This document shows, piece after piece, positions 11,601 to 22,799 of a stretch of 64,000 nt of DNA. Both the position numbers and the translations under genes were made by a program. Below the pieces are notes generated by a model. The model did no database searches and was not told where the DNA came from. It saw nothing but the letters and a program-made list of their open reading frames with translations. Each line of letters starts with the position of its first letter. Positions within the stretch are counted from its first letter, which is position 1. The DNA comes from Meconema thalassinum (lineage: Eukaryota; Arthropoda; Insecta; Orthoptera; Tettigoniidae): positions 165,274,911 to 165,338,910 of the forward strand of contig OX336399.1 in the NCBI GenBank assembly GCA_946902985.2. Direction: 5' to 3'.

Positions 11601-12638
11601 GTTGCTTGTAAGATTCTCTTCCAAGATTTGTGGATTTACAAACTCGGCTGGGATGACCCCCTTCCAATGGAAATCGCGCAAGCTTGGCTGAATGTTTATA
11701 GCAATTTACCTGCGATTTCTGAGATTTCTACTCCACGTTTGATTAAGCCTGCTTCAGAAATCAAATCTATGTGACTTCATGGCTTTTGCGACAGCAGTCA
11801 TCTGGCCTATGGAGCTTGTCTCTATTTATTGTCAATTGATACCTACGGCGTCGTCACTTCCCTCTCCAGTCATGCTTTCGTTGTAGCCTTTACTCGCTTC
11901 TGCAGTAGAAGGGGCGTTCCCGCTCAAGTGTATTCCGACAATGGTACCAACTTTCAAGGCGCACAGTCTGACCTTGCTGATCTTGGTACGTTGCTCTCCT
12001 CTGCAGATTTTCAATCTGTTGTTCAAGATTCTACGTCATCGCTACTAATTCAGTGGCACTTCATTCCTCCTAGTTCTCCGCACTTTGGTGGAATTTGGGA
12101 GGCAAACATCAAATCTTTGAAATCTCATTTAATAAGAATCATGAAGGCTCAAGTACTTACGTATGAAGAATTGACCACTCTCGTGGTACAAATTGAAGCC
12201 ATTCTAAATTCTAGACCCATTTCGCCTATGACTGAGGATCCTACTGACTTGTGCTATCTCTCGCCAGGTCACTTTCTTGTTGGACGACCTTTGAATGCCT
12301 TGCCCATTCCTGACGCTTCTGAAGTGCCCATCAATAGGTTGTCTAGATGGCAATTACTTCAACAGATTATGACTTCATTGTGGCGTAAATGGTCCACAGA
12401 TCATTTACTCTCCCTTCAACAACGTCGCAAGTGGAACCGTATGTCTCCTAACCTCAAGGTTGGCACGCTTGTGCTTATTATGGACGACAATGTTTCTCCT
12501 ACTTACTGGCGACTTGGACGTATTCTTGAGGTTCATTGTGGTAAGGACGGCCTAGTTCGTGTGGTCTCTCTACATACCACCTCTGGACTGTTGAAACGTC
12601 CCATCGTCAAGGTGTCTCCCTTGTTGCCGCAGAACTAA
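8640..12638 (+). pseudogene. BEL/Pao gag-pol, deleted and with one stop
   Basis: The ATG at 8640 opens 1044 codons to a TGA at 11772, then the same frame continues to 12638. Gag (about residues 1-430) has a DUF1759-like region (residues 130-310) and CCHC-type knuckles starting at C339, C373 and C391. The protease motif reads LLDSVSD at 460-466 where a DSG-type site is expected, so protease may be inactive. RT follows with YVDD at 868-871. RNase H stops after its first aspartate region (FCDSS). The frame then joins integrase directly after its first catalytic region, keeping the SDN aspartate and the GIWEANI glutamate but lacking the zinc finger and first aspartate. A DUF5641-type tail closes the protein. 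The deletion is in frame; only the TGA breaks it. Confidence 0.88.
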
Positions 12639-12690
12639 ACACTCTTGTATTTTCATAAACAACCTGCCTGTTGTTTCTGTGCGGGCAATA

Positions 12691-14338
12691 TGGTTCGGCC
12701 ACTGTCTTGGCAAACCAGTTTTTGTGTTTCCCCATTTGTTTCCACTCTGTATGGTTGTACATATCTGTATTATTTGTCTTCATTGTATTTATTCATTGTC
12801 AAGTTAGTTTTGTTTCTGTTGATTAGTTGTCATGATTTATTTGTTTTGATTGCATGTAGTATTCCCACTGCCGTGTTTCCAGTAGGATATTTTGGCTTAG
12901 AAGGTAATTTTGGTATTTCTAAGTTGGCCACATTGATTCTTCTTTAACTTGTTTGAACTCTTTACTGTGATTGGCTGCTTTCGGCCTATCAGAGGCCTCT
13001 TTCTTGGTTTTTAAACTCTCTACTGTGATTGGCTGCTTCCAGCCTATCAGAGGCCTCCTTGCTGCTTGTAGCGACCAATCACGTGTTTCTTCTTCGTTGT
13101 TCTTTGAAGTGTAGCCATGACACAATGCTGTGCGTCAACGCTGGTTGTGATATATCAACAAATATCCAGCTAATCATTTCTATAATTGGTGCTATCTTCA
13201 TAGTAACCGTGCTTAGCAATCATGTCCTATGCACATGATTCATATTTTGTTTGGGCAGTGACATTACGGTGATTTTCGATCTCTTCAAACCATGCTTGAT
13301 GTTGATACGCGTCATGTCGACGAATTCTTCAATCCGCGGCGTCGGATAGTTTGTTTATGTGTTTACTTCTATCTTCATTTACTGCCTAACAATTTGTCTT
13401 CACGCGTATGAATAATGATGATGCTTCGTGTGATAAGTAATTCATCGTGTCTGGAAGCATGTTACAAGGCTAGGCATCATCACTAATGGAGGTTGACGCT
13501 AGGCTAAACTGCTTTACTATTGTGACAATGCCGTGCGATTGGCATATCCCGGTATTTGTATGATAGCAACTACTTTGACTTCCTGCAACATCACTGGAAT
13601 GGAAGTTGACGCTGGGTTTAACTACTTTACTATTGTGACAATACCGTGCGATTGGCATATCCCGGTATTTGTGTGACAGCAACTACTTTGACTTCCTGCG
13701 TTTCACACATAATTTGTTTTATTAACAATTCATTTTGGGCTTACAGTATCGGCGCATCACTGTAAGTCAGTCCTGGTTCGACGACACATTCTCGTTCCAT
13801 GCGACCTGTTTTTTCATTATTTGTTGCAACTCCACTTGTGTTGCATATTTAAATTATATCATTCTTTGGAACCGCCGTGTATTGCATGCCGTTCTATGAT
13901 GTACTGATCTGCAGCTACGTTCAAGACAATATGTGTGTTTTAGGCTCAAGACGTAACGTGTTTTAATTCTTAATGAGTGTTTCTTCAATTGTGTAAATTT
14001 GTGCTAGTGTTTCTCATATGTTTATGTGCCACCTTTGAATATTTGTTTATGTGTCACCTTTGGATATTTGTTTTATGTGACACCTATTTGATAATATATC
14101 TTATTATTAGTTAGTGGTGGTGTCGTGTCCTTTATGCCTTCCTGGACTTCCTTATTTAGTGACAATAATATTGTCTGGTCCTCCACATGTTTGCTAAATT
14201 GTCAAGCGACCTTTGTAAAGTCAACCCTTTGTATTATCACATCATTATCTAATGCTTTGGCCAACAAATTTTTATACAGTGTCCACTATTACCAGAATAC
14301 TCTTGGTGGGTTGTTGACTTCCCGCGTTGGCCATCACA
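12691..14338 (+). repeat. 3' LTR of the first BEL/Pao element
   Basis: This 1648-bp copy is nearly identical to the 5' LTR, including both internal duplications. Differences I can see are single substitutions and small indels, such as near 12911, 12982, 13499, 13919-13922 and 13961. It is followed by the GATAC target duplication. Confidence 0.92.
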
Positions 14339-14343
14339 GATAC

Positions 14344-15645
14344 ATTTAATCTAAACACACAGTTATGTTCTCGTACGTTTAAGAATAGGCTCGATATAAT
14401 ACTCGATGATAACTGATGAGTTACACAGGAGTGTTTCAATTTTTGTGAATTTGATGCTAAATTGAAACCCTGGCAACAGGCATTTGGGCCTTTTGTTCAC
14501 CTCCCCCCTTTCGTCCACTTCATGGCATACTATGTGCAATGAAATCTATTATTTAAAAAAACAAAACCTATTTTTGATTTCCGAAAGATGGCGGCATGTG
14601 TGGCTTCCAAAGAGACCATGGGAGTTGTTCAGTGTTGATGCCGCTGAGTACCTATGTGTTTTGATGATGAAGCGAATGACGCAAGACGCCACCAGTCGTC
14701 ACACTCTTGCAATATCTTTCAACATTGCCAAGGCAACAGAGACAGTAACACACAGCTGCAATACTAAATGTGAAGGATGCATGTTTGAAGAATTAGCAGC
14801 AATGATTCATGTTACCCGCTCTATTCTAGCAGATTGCAAACGGGACACTTACATTTGGCGTACCTCTTAGCAGCAAGAAGTCTCTTCTGGAGTCGATTAA
14901 CTACTGAAACTTGTTTAGCAAGGATACCATGTCCCTAGTAATTTTGTTAATACAATACTCGTGCGTCTCATATTTTTGTTAAAGCAGGGTGTCCCATGTC
15001 ATAGATTTATGGCATGTTAAAGAACCTTCCACTAATTACACCTGTGTGAAGCTAAATTATATAGGTTAAGAATGTAAACAATGCTCTTAAGTTCCTACGT
15101 TCATTGCCAGGAGCCGACTGCAGTGGCGTCTAGTAGCTAAGTTCTGAACTAGTAGTCAGTGACGGTGGCGTTTGGCGGCAAAAGTAGGAACTATTTGACA
15201 TTCAAAGTCTGCAGTCCTTACTTGAATTAAAAAACATAACACACACACACTAATACATGACAATTAACACCGGTTATCAGACAGATTCTACACACACCCC
15301 AAAGTACACAGAGCTACATGACCGCGTTGTTGCAGCCCCTAAACTGAGGAACCAACCATATCTCTTAGGAATTGGGTTGTGCCGTCACTGTTGACAATTC
15401 GTAGTTCATACTTCTACCGGCGGCAAGGATTCGTCAGACGTGTTAATAAGAGCACGGTGAAAACACGAAAGAATGACGTCGCATATCTAAATTTTTGGGT
15501 GACATCATTCTTTTCTGTTTCAATGGTGCTCTTGCCTGTTATGTTACTGCCTACCCCCTGTGTTTTGCCGCTCCTTGTAACTTTCGTACTTGAATATTTA
15601 CATTAGGATTGCAACGTATGTGTCTATTTCTTCCATTGTATTTCA
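14344..15645. other. Intronic sequence, nothing recognised
   Basis: A 128-codon open frame at 14484-14870 (plus) has no recognisable domain, no splice context and no neighbour to support it, so I do not call it a gene. A short AC microsatellite lies near 15238-15250. Otherwise I see no structured feature. Confidence 0.5.
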
Positions 15646-15647
15646 TA

Positions 15648-16277
15648 CAGGGTCATTATCTATGTGCGCACGAGTAAACGCGGCAAGCTTAGCTGGCTGT
15701 GACTGACGCAAATCACGGCCACGCGTACCCGGTTCAGCCACAGGTTGGCGCGCACTTTCACACTTTACCAAACATGTTCAATAATGTGTACTTACAGTGC
15801 TCATAGGCGATGCTGAAAATGTCCTCCCTCTCTTGTAACACACACCTGACATCTACTGATGAAAGAATGTCAACTCTTTTATTATTTACGGAGCCTGTTT
15901 CCTTGAATCGTTTAGTGAGCCTCCTAATTACACTGGCATTAGGCACAGGTCTTCCTGGAAACTTGATCAAAATTATAGTCTCGTTTCAGAACAAGATTTT
16001 CTGCTTTTCATATACGAATTATGGATATACACACGTTTGCGCAATGTGAATTGGTGTCTAGGCATGGCCAATAATCACAGTAATCACAATACTCACTAAA
16101 CGTGCAACACTAACGTCTAAGCTTTGCAGATACACGTCCATATTAATGACAAAACACGTGTGAACTAACGATATGAGACAGCGGAGCGTGCCAACCACCG
16201 CCTGAACCACGATCTGCTCCAGTCACAGCCGGCTTAGCTTGCCGTGTTGACTTGCGCGTACATATATAATGACCCTG
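15648..16277 (-). mobile_element. Tc1/mariner-like element, 630 bp, with transposase remnant
   Basis: TA dinucleotides at 15646-15647 and 16278-16279 flank ends that start CAGGGTCATTAT on both strands. The inverted similarity continues for about 100 bp. A minus-strand reading at 15970-15758 contains NASVIRRLTKRFKETGSV, which resembles the DUF4817-type helix-turn-helix found at the N-terminus of some insect transposases. The catalytic region is absent. The element ends about 120 bp before the next TBP-family exon. Confidence 0.8.
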
Positions 16278-16396
16278 TACTATCATGTTCCTTTCCTTTT
16301 TTTAAAATTTATTTTTGGGGGAGGGGGCAGATTACTTCATAGTTCCGCCCCTTAAAACCTCAGTAACTAACTTTCTTTCCTTTTGTTCTATTACAG

Positions 16397-16491
16397 ATAT
16401 GAACCAGAAATTTTCCCTGGTTTAATATATCGAATGCTGAAACCAAGACTGGTGTTACTTATATTTGTCAATGGGAAAGTGGTAATGACTG
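16397..16491 (+). CDS. TBP-family gene, second exon in window
   Basis: The 95-nt exon lies between TTACAG and GTAAGT. It completes Arg from the previous exon and reads [13 protein letters not shown], then [19 protein letters not shown], ending one base into Gly. This is the most diagnostic part of the TBP second repeat. The two phenylalanines that in TBP wedge into DNA (in ELFPG-type and LIFVSGK-type segments) are both present as EIFPG and LIFVNGK. There is no stop or frameshift. Identity to ordinary TBP is high here but not complete (Leu for Met/Val, Leu for Ile, Asn for Ser). Confidence 0.92.
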
Positions 16492-16586
16492 GTAAGTGTC
16501 CTGATGGTGTTAACACCTTCTTCCCAAGTTAATATTGGAGTTGAAAATGTTCTTCAAATACAATATTTACTCGAATGTAATGCACA

Positions 16587-17021
16587 TACCTACTTCATTC
16601 CAATTCTCATCTGTGGACTTGAAACATGTATCCTACTCAACAAGGCTAATAGTAAAATGCAAGCAACAGAATTGAAATTCATCAGAATAATGAACCAGAG
16701 GACCAGGATAGATAAGATTAGGAATGAAATTAACAGGCAGGAAGGTGGTATCAAAATACTTGTCACTGAACTCCTAGGAAGACTCAGATTACAGTGGTTT
16801 GGACACGTCAGGAGAATGGATAGAAATAGAACACAAAGAAATTATTTCAACACAGAAGTGAGACCGGTAGGAAGGCCAAAAATCGATGGATAGACACAGT
16901 GAAGTCTGAGGTCAACAACCAGAATGTGAAATGGGAAGACATAGAAGAACAGCAACTCTACTCTGACAGAAAGAAATGGCGAGCTTGTATACCACACCCG
17001 AGAAACTGGAGCTAGAAAATG
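16587..17021 (+). mobile_element. 5'-truncated LINE with 12-bp target duplication
   Basis: ATGTAATGCACA is repeated at 16575-16586 and 17022-17033. Between the copies is the C-terminal end of a LINE ORF2: IPILICGLETC, KIRNEINRQEGG, LQWFGHVRRMDRN and a damaged GRPKIDG stretch where a related copy at 57712-58045 reads PVGRPRKLWIDTVK. Stops follow. The duplication proves insertion by target-primed reverse transcription. Confidence 0.85.
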
Positions 17022-17327
17022 ATGTAATGCACACGTTTCAGGCAAAGTTTGTCTTGAAAATAAGGGTGCACATTAAAAGAAATGATGCATTAGATTTCAA
17101 CAAAAACTTTGAAGCATCCCTGATCGCAGCCCAATGCGTGTTCTGTTCTGTCATACCCGTGTCGCGTCCGTCTTTTTTCATTCAGCTTATAAGTGCTGCT
17201 GTACTGAGCAGAACTCTTAACGCGATGAAGTCTGGCCATAATCTGGCTACGACTTTTTAAAACTCTTAGTATTAATATTTTGCAAATGTTCCGCCTAATA
17301 AATACCTTTATTGTCATCATCATCTCA

Positions 17328-19109
17328 TCATCTTGCACAGTTTCCAGCCACTGGCCGGGTCTGTTTGGAATACAAGCCTCTCCAACGTCTTCTGTCTTCC
17401 CACCATCTCTCAGCCTCCACCCTTGTCCAGTCTTCTCCTCTCTTCTTCACCCTTTCTTCCATCCCCTTCAGCCACCTGTCTCTCGGTCTATTTCCTTCCC
17501 ACTTCATCTCATGTATCCTCCTAGGTATCCTCTTCTCCTCCATTCATTTTACATGTCCATACCATCTAAGTCTAGATTTCTCTATACCATCCTGTATGGT
17601 TCCTCCTTCATTAATTCTCTGGTCCTCTCATTTCTTATTCTGTCCCTCTTTGTAGCTCCAATGCTGCTTCTCAAGAACCTCATCTCGGTGGCCTGTATTT
17701 TGCTCTTCTCCCTTCCTTTCATAACCCAGGTCTCTGAGGCATACGTCAAGATAGGGACATAGTACGTCCGATATATGATCTTTTTGCTGTTCTGAGGGAC
17801 ATCCTTGCTCCACAACATGCTTCTCACACTCCTCCGGAATGCTTCTGCCTGTCTCCCCCGCTCATTTATTTCTCTATCGTTTCTTCCATTATCTTGTATC
17901 AGGCTTCCCAGATACTTGAAACTCTCCACTTTCTTCAGCTGTTCCCCACCAATTGTTATTCCTGTTGTGGTTCTTTCCTTCTTCCTTGTTGTGATCACCA
18001 TCTCACTCTTATTTATGCTAAATTTCATCCCATACCCTTGTATTATTCCTTCCCACATGTCCAACTGTTCCTGTGCCTCCTCCTCCTTGTTTCCCCAAAT
18101 CATCTGCAAACACCATTGCTTTCATCTTTCCTTCCCCAATTACTTGTGCCACTCGGGTCATTATGTCATCCATCACCGCAATGAAAAGTAACGGTGACAG
18201 TGCACTTCCTTGTTTCAGGCCGTTTCTCTGTTCCAACCAGTCCGATCTCTCTCCTCCCACTTTCACATAGCTCACGCTTCCCTTGTACATCTCCTAAATT
18301 ATCCTCTTTATAGTCCATTTCTCTACTCCTCTATCCTCCAGGGACTTCCATACGTTGTTTCTGTATACACTGTCATATGCTTTCTCAATGTCCAGGAAGG
18401 CTATCAGTAGATCTGTTCCATACTCATAGTGCTGTTCTTGTAACTGCCTTACAGCAAAAATCAAATCCACTGTGGACCTTCCTGCTCTGAAGCCATGTTG
18501 TTCTTCCCTCATCCCTCCTTCTATCCTTGTCCTAATTCTCCTTTCCAAAACTTTCTCAAACATCTTTGCACAATGGCTCATCAGTGTTATTCCCCGATAG
18601 TTTCTGCATTCTGTTCTACTACCTTTCTTGAAGTTCGGGACAATTATTCCCTTTTTCCAGTCCTCTGGGGTCTTCCTTTCCTTCCATGCTGTCTTCATCA
18701 CTCGGTACAACCATTGTATCCCCACCTCTCCTGCTGCTCTCACCATCTCCACACTCAACTCATCCACACCCGGTGCCTTCCCTCCTTTCATCTTCCTCAC
18801 TGCATCTTCCACTTCTTTCCATGTTAAGTCCTTTTCCGTTTGCAGTTCATCTTCCTCTTCCCCGATTTCTTCCTCCTCGCCGTGGTTTCCATTTGGGTTC
18901 AGGAGTTCTTCAAAATATTCTTTCCACATTTTCTTCAGTTCTTCCCTATTTTCTATCTCTTGTCCCCTTTTGTTCACCATTCGAACATAATCGGTAGGAT
19001 TCTTCCGCCTCTTATTCTTTACCATCCCATACAGGACCTTTTTTGAACCTTCACTATCCTCCATCATCTTTGTCCACTCTTCCATCCACTTTCTTCTCTC
19101 CTCAGCCAC
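17328..19109 (-). pseudogene. LINE ORF2 C-terminal part, reverse transcriptase in four frames
   Basis: Frames run 19109-18294, 18290-18018, 18109-17582 and 17543-17328. They contain GKAPGVDELSVEM, NYRGITLMS, EEQHGFRAGRSTVDLIF, FLDIEKAYDSV, GLKQGSALSPLLF and VFADD, the RT catalytic aspartates being the D of FLDIEKAYD and the DD of FADD. The tail has YLGSLIQ, YVPILTYASETW and a GNRPRDRW region. A stop at 18294 and several frameshifts inactivate it. Confidence 0.88.
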
Positions 19110-19362
19110 TACTCTCTTTGCCTCCTTTCTTTCCTGGTACTCTTCCCTTGTCTCTACCGTCCTATTTTGATACCACCTCCTATAGGCTCTATTCTTTCCC
19201 TTACTATTTCTTTTGTCTTCTCATTCCACAATGGTGTTTCCTTCCACCTCTTCTTACTACTTGTCCTCCCACATACTGCTTCTGCTGCACCTACTAGTGT
19301 CTTCTTAAATCTAGCCCATTCCTCTTCCATCCCTCTTTCTTCATCTGTTGGAATTCCTTCCT

Positions 19363-20250
19363 TTACAATTTTGAGGTACTTACCCTTCTATCTCCTTCTT
19401 TCAGTTTCCATATCCTTATACGTCTTTCCTGGTTCTCAGTCCGTTTCTTCTCCTTAGTTCCTCTCAGGTTCATTACCAGCAATCGATGGTCGCTATCCCG
19501 GTTCTCCGATGGCATAACCTTGATGTCCGTGATGTTCTTATTTAATTCTTTCTCATACAGTATATAGTCGACCACCGACTTCCTGGTCAAGTCATCATTG
19601 TACCATGTGATTGTGTGGCTCTCTCTTTTCTTGAACCAGGAGTTCCCAACTAGCAGGCTGTTCCTTTGGCAGAAGTCCAATAGTCTCTTTCCTTCCTTAT
19701 TTCTTCCGCCCCAACCCTCTGGTCCAAGGACACTCTCATACCCTTGTCTTTCTCTTCCTACATGGGCATTCAGATCCCCCATAACAATCATATTTCTTCC
19801 TACGAGCTGCTTCTGCAATTCCTCTTCAAACTCCTCCTCCTCTTCAGAGGTGCAGCCTACTTGTTGAGCATACACTTGCACTATTTCTACGGTCTCTCCC
19901 CTCAGTGCTACTTTCACCTTCATCATCCTATCACTTAATCTCTTCACTTCTTTTAAACCATCTCGTACTACTACTCCCACTCCATTCCTCTTTCCCTCTT
20001 CATTCCCACTCCAGTACAGTCTATAGCCTTGTCTCAGTTCTCTCCTTCCTTCCCCTTTCCACTTTGTTTCTGCCAATTCCAATAAATCCAACTTCCTTCT
20101 TTCCATCATATCCACTATCTCCTCCACCTTCCCCATCAGCGTTCTTATGTTTAAAGTTCCAAATCTTAGTCCGTGTTTACAGCCGTGTCGTCGTCTATTA
20201 TATCCATCATGTCCGAGGCTCGTTCCATTCTTGAAAGCATTTAGTTTCAT
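19363..20250 (-). pseudogene. LINE ORF2 N-terminal part, AP-type endonuclease
   Basis: The 295-codon frame starts at ATG 20250. It shows the apurinic-endonuclease-like LINE nuclease: FGTLNIRTL near residue 31, ETKWKG near 62, VQVYAQQVG near 123, the GDLNAHVG motif near 158, VVDYILY near 226 and the DSDHRLLV catalytic histidine segment near 252. This enzyme nicks target DNA to prime reverse transcription. The frame is lost at 19363 before the RT domain, which resumes in another frame, so the copy is not translatable as one protein. Confidence 0.88.
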
Positions 20251-20559
20251 CCACTACTGGCTTGCTGGGCCTATCATAGCTTCACCAGAGCCCCGTTAGC
20301 CGTCACTTTTCAGGGTTCCTGTAGGACCTTCACAGCTACCGTAACGGTCCCGGGGCACACGAAGTCCCCACTGTACTTCGCCCCTACAGGCAATCCCCTA
20401 CTTTGTGCCGTTGCCTGTCTCCCACGACGTGGACGAGGGGTTGGACTTAAGGGAGACTTTATTGTATTATATATAAATGATCACTCGCATAAGACTGCAA
20501 AATAGAGCAAGGATTATTACATACATACCCAAATCCCATTCCAGCTATTGCCGGGTTTG

Positions 20560-20958
20560 GGTGTTTACGAGGCCTCTCCATCTTACTCTTATCTTCCCAC
20601 CACTTTTGTTCCTCCACTTGATGCCAGTTAACTCCTTTTCTCTCTATACAGCGCGTTCATGGACGCCCTCGAGGTCATCTTCCATCGATCTTAAGTCCTT
20701 CAATTATTTTTGGTAACCTTTGCCCGCTCATTCTCTTAACGTGTCCATACCAGCGTAGTCTCTTTTTCTCTACCCCCTCTCTCATACTTTCCTGATTTAG
20801 TTCTTTTCTAATTTCTACATTTCTTATTCTATCCAATCTTGTTTTCCATTTATAACTGCTCCGAGAAACCACATTTCACCTACTTGCAGTCTGCTCCAGT
20901 CCCTTTCCGTCATTTTCCATGTTTCAGATCCATACGTGACAATGGGTGAGCAATAATT
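20560..20958 (-). pseudogene. LINE ORF2 tail, truncated
   Basis: The minus strand reads YGSETWKMTERDW near 20940-20900, then KTRLDRIRNVEIRKELN and LRWYGHVKRMSGQRLP at about 20850-20710. This is the C-terminal region after a LINE RT. The reading runs into the next LINE, of opposite orientation, near 20960. Confidence 0.75.
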
Positions 20959-21718
20959 CTTCACCTTAAGGGAGAACTATCACACGGCATAGAAATAGAG
21001 CACAGATTTGAAGATGGTTTATTCAACCTTAGCAGACTGCGTGCCAAGACCGAGGTCTCGACTGCCTGGATTATGGAACTCCAGTACGCAGATGACAATG
21101 TTGTTCTGGCCAGCTCAGCAGAAGATCTACAGGCCATCCTAAATACTTTTACAAAAGCATATAAGAGCATCGGTTAAGTCTCAACATCCAAAAGACTCAG
21201 ATATTGCATCCGTCCGCACCAAAAAACAATGCTACTGCTCCTACCATCACAGTTCACGATGAGATCTTGCAAAACATCCAAAATTTTGCTTACCTTGGTA
21301 GTCACCTATCGGCAAATGTCAATGTAGATGCTGAAATTAAATATCGCCTGAACTGTGCTAGTGCAGCATTCGGTCGTCTACGACAAAGGGTCTTTGATAA
21401 CCACAACATCGATGCTCGGACAAAACTTCTTGTGTACCAGGCTGTTGTGATACCAATACTCCTTTAAGGGTGTGAAACTTGGATTACTTACAGGAGACCC
21501 ATAAAGTGCCTGGAGAAATACAGGGCGCCCAAGAATGTTCTCCGCAGTGGGTACGTGCAGCTGTGAGTGGTTGAGTCATGAGTTGAGTTGGCTGCACTGC
21601 ACTGTGTCCTTCAAAGCGGGATTTCCCCGTGTGAGCTGTCGGTGTATATCGCGATAAGCGCGAGCCAGCACGTCTTCAGCGAGCGTTCAGATAGATTATT
21701 ATTGGAAGAGTGCAACAG

Positions 21719-22380
21719 CAGTGCTTCCAGCGACTCACTTTTCTCACTTATTCACTATTTTCAAAGCAGCCTCACTTTTCTCACTATTTCGTAAAATTAC
21801 TCACTATTCTCACTTTTTTTCAAAACTGGTCACATTCTGCGTTAAAAATGGTCTCGTGCACAATCAGATTGTTAGAAATGACCCTAAATATACCCATGAA
21901 TGGGTAGTTCGTTTTTATGCCACCGCTGCCGGCAGCGAGCCAGGCGGCCAGAAAGCATAAAAAGCTTCCATGGTGCAATACCACAGCCGGAGCCGAGCAG
22001 CGATCGCCAAAATAATCACGAACAGTACTCAGAGATATTATTAACATAGGCGCGGTTTGGTTGACATTTTGGGGGGGCTAATTTGTTTTCCAGATTCTTA
22101 AAAATTTTGTCTGTTTAATACAGTTTTGTCACATTTTTGGGGGGCTATGGTTTGTTTTGTGGAGCTTAGCCACCCAAGACACCCCCATAATTGCACCTAC
22201 AGATATAAACAAAAGTTAAAATTGTGAACCAGATATACGGCCATAAATGCGAATAATGCTATGAATTTACTCACTATTTACTCACTTTTTCATACAAAAA
22301 CTCACCTTTTTTTCACTTTTTTGAAATAAAACCACTCACTATTTCACTATTTTTGGACGAGTGAGTGTATGGAAGCCTTG
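21719..22380. mobile_element. Non-autonomous hAT-like element with 8-bp target duplication
   Basis: TGCAACAG is duplicated exactly at 21711-21718 and 22381-22388. The ends CAGTGCTTCCAGCGACTCAC and, on the complement, CAAGGCTTCCATACACTCAC are inverted repeats. The 662-bp interior is rich in short repeats of ACTCACT and TTTTCACT and encodes nothing. It is inserted in the Tc1-like element, giving an order of events. Confidence 0.85.
22047..22199. mobile_element. Possible small nested TIR element
   Basis: Ends TAGGCGCGGTTTGG and, on the complement, TAGGTGCAATTATGG bracket 153 bp in which TTTTGGGGGGCTA occurs twice. It would be a fourth nesting level inside the hAT-like element. No clear target duplication is visible. 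Confidence 0.3.
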
Positions 22381-22427
22381 TGCAACAGTATACAGGCGGT
22401 AATGTTTACTACTGAAGAGAGAGTTTT

Positions 22428-22799
22428 TTGGTGGAATACGTTATTCGCGAAGGCGATCGGTTTACAGAAAATGTAAAATTAAAATTTCAGGCGTGGTTTC
22501 CTAATTCAAAGTGTCCAAACCGTGATACCGTTTGGGATTTGGTAAGTAAATTTCGTGTGACTGGCTCAGTTCACGATGTACCGGGAACAGGCAGGCCTAC
22601 ACTTTTAACAGACGAAAAACTTGATGAAATCTCCGATATAATGCTGCGTAGTCCAAGTAAATCAACACGAAAATTAGCTCAACAAACGGGAATCTCTAAG
22701 TCGACAGCACATAAAACTGCAAGAGACAAGCTTCAGTTGTTCCCTTACAGTGAGCGATGTATGGAAGATAGACATATGCTCTCGCGGACTTTTTTGTAG
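22428..22799 (+). pseudogene. Transposase N-terminal helix-turn-helix domain (DUF4817-like)
   Basis: The 123-codon frame shows two DNA-binding helices: NRDTVWDLVSKFRVTGSV, then a GTGRPTLLTDEKLDEI linker and STRKLAQQTGISKSTAHK. This layout is that of paired helix-turn-helix domains of insect Tc1/mariner-related transposases. No DDE motif follows before the right terminus. The domain would bind the element's own ends. It has an ATG at 22428 and a stop at 22797-22799. Confidence 0.75.

Larger units (their letters stand above)
6694..14338 (+). mobile_element. BEL/Pao LTR retrotransposon, internally deleted copy
   Basis: The 7645-bp element is flanked by the 5-bp target duplication GATAC (6689-6693 and 14339-14343). 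Its LTRs, 6694-8339 and 12691-14338, start TG and end CA. By eye they differ at only a handful of positions, so insertion is recent. The interior carries a single gag-pol region typed as BEL/Pao by its DUF1759-like gag, zinc knuckles and BEL-type RT. Pol has lost about 395 codons between early RNase H and the middle of integrase, so this copy could move only with proteins from another copy. It lies in the sense direction in an intron of the TBP-family gene. Confidence 0.93.
3829..16396 (+). other. TBP-family gene, intron (12.6 kb)
   Basis: This is the interval between two phase-compatible exons, starting GTGAGT and ending TTACAG. It is filled mainly with mobile DNA: a 220-bp MITE, a 1.2-kb TIR element with internal satellite, a 7.6-kb BEL/Pao element and a 630-bp Tc1/mariner-like element. 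Stretches 3829-4149, 5831-6688 and 14344-15645 hold nothing I can name. Confidence 0.8.
17315..20456 (-). mobile_element. Full-length RTE-like LINE with 9-bp target duplication
   Basis: CTTTATTGT occurs at 17306-17314 and 20457-20465 and brackets a 3142-bp element. The 3' end (left) carries ATC/ATG-type triplet repeats rather than poly(A), as in RTE-like elements. The 5' UTR (about 20251-20456) is GC-rich and folded-looking. Endonuclease and RT readings fill the rest in the expected order. It sits antisense in the last intron of the TBP-family gene. Confidence 0.88.

Noticed and set aside
14484..14870. 128-codon plus-strand frame
   Set aside because: No recognisable domain, no splice or promoter context and no conserved neighbour; chance is a sufficient explanation.
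17280..20234. Many plus-strand Ser/Leu/Pro-rich open frames
   Set aside because: They are antisense readings of the minus-strand LINE endonuclease and RT, caused by its purine-rich coding strand.
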